Positions 63,244 through 64,000 of a DNA stretch of 64,000 bases are shown here, one piece after another. The stretch spans positions 1,198,438-1,262,437 of the forward strand of contig NZ_LMUS01000006.1 in NCBI RefSeq assembly GCF_009765835.1. The letters are read 5' to 3'. The notes beneath the pieces were generated by a model that saw nothing but the letters and a program-made list of their open reading frames with translations, was not told the DNA's origin and made no database searches. The position numbers and the translations under genes are program-made. The DNA is from Granulicella sp. L56 (GTDB lineage: Bacteria > Acidobacteriota > Terriglobia > Terriglobales > Acidobacteriaceae). Numbering within the stretch: position 1 is the first letter of the stretch; every line of letters begins with the position of its first letter.

Positions 63244-63834
63244 ATGGACCGTCTCTGGACCCCCTGGCGCTACAACTACATCACCCGGGCCGACGAACAA
63301 GCCCGCACCGGCGTTCCTCCCGCGCTCTCCGGCTGGCCCGCCACCGAAGACAAGCACTGCGTCTTCTGCAACATGATCGCCGCCACCGACTACGCCATCG
63401 CCCACGGTATGCCCCAGGAAGCCGCCGAGAAGGCCGCCCACATCATCCATCGCGGCACTCACTGCTTTGTCTGCCTCAACGCCTACCCTTACGGCACCGG
63501 CCACGTCCTCATCCTGCCCTACCTGCACGTCAACTCGCTCGCCGCCCTTCCGCCCGTGCCCGCGCAGGAGATGATCTTCACCGCCCAGCAGATCGAGCGC
63601 TGCCTCCGCCAGGTCTACCGCCCCGACGGCCTCAACCTCGGCATGAACCTCGGCGAGTCCGCCGGAGCCGGCGTCGCCAACCACATCCATCTCCACGCTC
63701 TTCCACGCTGGAGCGGCGACACCAACTTCATGACCGTTGTGGCCGAGACCCGTGTTCTGCCCGAGACGCTTGACGTCACCTGGGCAAAGCTCCGCGAAGC
63801 CTTTTCCACAGGTACAACTTCCGCACCAAAGTAA
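63244..63834 (+). CDS. HIT-family nucleotide hydrolase/transferase
   Basis: 196 residues. The histidine triad NHIHLHALPRW (His147, His149, His151) is the nucleotide-phosphate-binding catalytic motif. DKHCVFCNMI (Cys39, Cys42) and a His further on resemble the zinc site of the Ap4A-phosphorylase-like branch. FVCLNAYPYGTGHVLILPYLH and GLNLGMNLGESAGAGV are further HIT signatures. These proteins act on dinucleoside polyphosphates or AMP-conjugates in the cytoplasm. The ATG at 63244 is preceded by an upstream region containing the inverted-repeat element. Confidence 0.95.
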   Translation: MDRLWTPWRYNYITRADEQARTGVPPALSGWPATEDKHCVFCNMIAATDYAIAHGMPQEAAEKAAHIIHRGTHCFVCLNAYPYGTGHVLILPYLHVNSLAALPPVPAQEMIFTAQQIERCLRQVYRPDGLNLGMNLGESAGAGVANHIHLHALPRWSGDTNFMTVVAETRVLPETLDVTWAKLREAFSTGTTSAPK

Positions 63835-63932
63835 TCATCCTATCTCTCATACGACGGCGAAAACCTTCGCCATTCGAGGGTACAATGTCCATCCTTCATA
63901 CCTCCCCTGCCTATTTGAGGGCGGACTCTGCG

Positions 63933-64000
63933 ATGACCAACAAACATCGTGGAAGTTTTACCCCTCAATCCCGTCCCTATCTCATCAACGGCCAAAGACG
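63933..64000 (+). CDS. Start of an unidentified gene (cut by window edge)
   Basis: The ATG at 63933 is preceded by GAGGGCGGA and opens a frame of 22 codons (MTNKHRGSFTPQ...) to the edge. Too little is present to recognise the product. Confidence 0.45.
   Translation, partial: MTNKHRGSFTPQSRPYLINGQR

Overview
This window looks like chromosomal DNA from a soil-type Acidobacteriota, probably family Acidobacteriaceae (Granulicella, Edaphobacter or Terriglobus relatives). That placement is an inference. It rests on four very large TonB-dependent receptors of the Oar type (N-terminal carboxypeptidase-regulatory-like domain, C-terminal Phe), many Tat-exported sugar enzymes of the Gfo/Idh/MocA, TIM-barrel epimerase and GH38 types, a DUF1080 protein, ROK regulation and dispersed short repeats. 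No rRNA, CRISPR array, intact phage or intact insertion sequence was seen.

Layout. 1-14.6 kb: a truncated glutaminase-less GlmS-like isomerase, an APC permease, a secreted GH3 enzyme, a glycerol block (glpK-glpD translationally overlapped, facing a ROK regulator-glpF pair), two Tat-exported epimerases flanking a decayed receptor gene, and a GH27 alpha-galactosidase. 14.6-16.7 kb: tRNA-Ser and a gene-poor stretch with one membrane fatty acid hydroxylase. 16.7-29.6 kb: two receptors, a sialate O-acetylesterase, an MFS exporter, an acyl-CoA dehydrogenase and a MerR-TPR protein. 29.7-38.9 kb: two paralogous GH38-like enzymes in tandem, a Gly-rich secreted protein, a GH51 arabinofuranosidase and a secreted TPR protein. 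39-50.4 kb: two further receptors, each followed by a secreted TPR gene (one pair overlaps as TGATG), and a beta-propeller/ricin-type protein. 50.4-55.4 kb: an integrase scar beside tRNA-Thr, a GH28 polygalacturonase, a secreted membrane-anchored protein and a CBM-like protein. 55.5-64 kb: a cell-wall amidase, a DUF1080 protein, a Gfo/Idh oxidoreductase lying between two copies of the rpsA 3' end, rpsA, a large inverted-repeat element, a HIT protein and the start of one more gene.

Read together, the window suggests uptake and breakdown of plant or microbial polysaccharide. Secreted hydrolases (GH3, GH27, GH28, GH38-like, GH51, acetylesterase) cut the polymer, TonB receptors import oligomers, possibly with periplasmic TPR partners, and epimerases, oxidoreductases and glycerol kinase/dehydrogenase feed central metabolism. 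CG-centred palindromes of the LacI-operator type sit upstream of glpK, one receptor and the CBM-like gene, and a perfect palindrome sits upstream of the ROK gene. The least ordinary signals are the receptor-TPR pairs, a terminator directly abutting a start codon, the duplicated rpsA tail flanking a gene, the GH38/DUF5054 relationship and the 262-bp inverted-repeat element.
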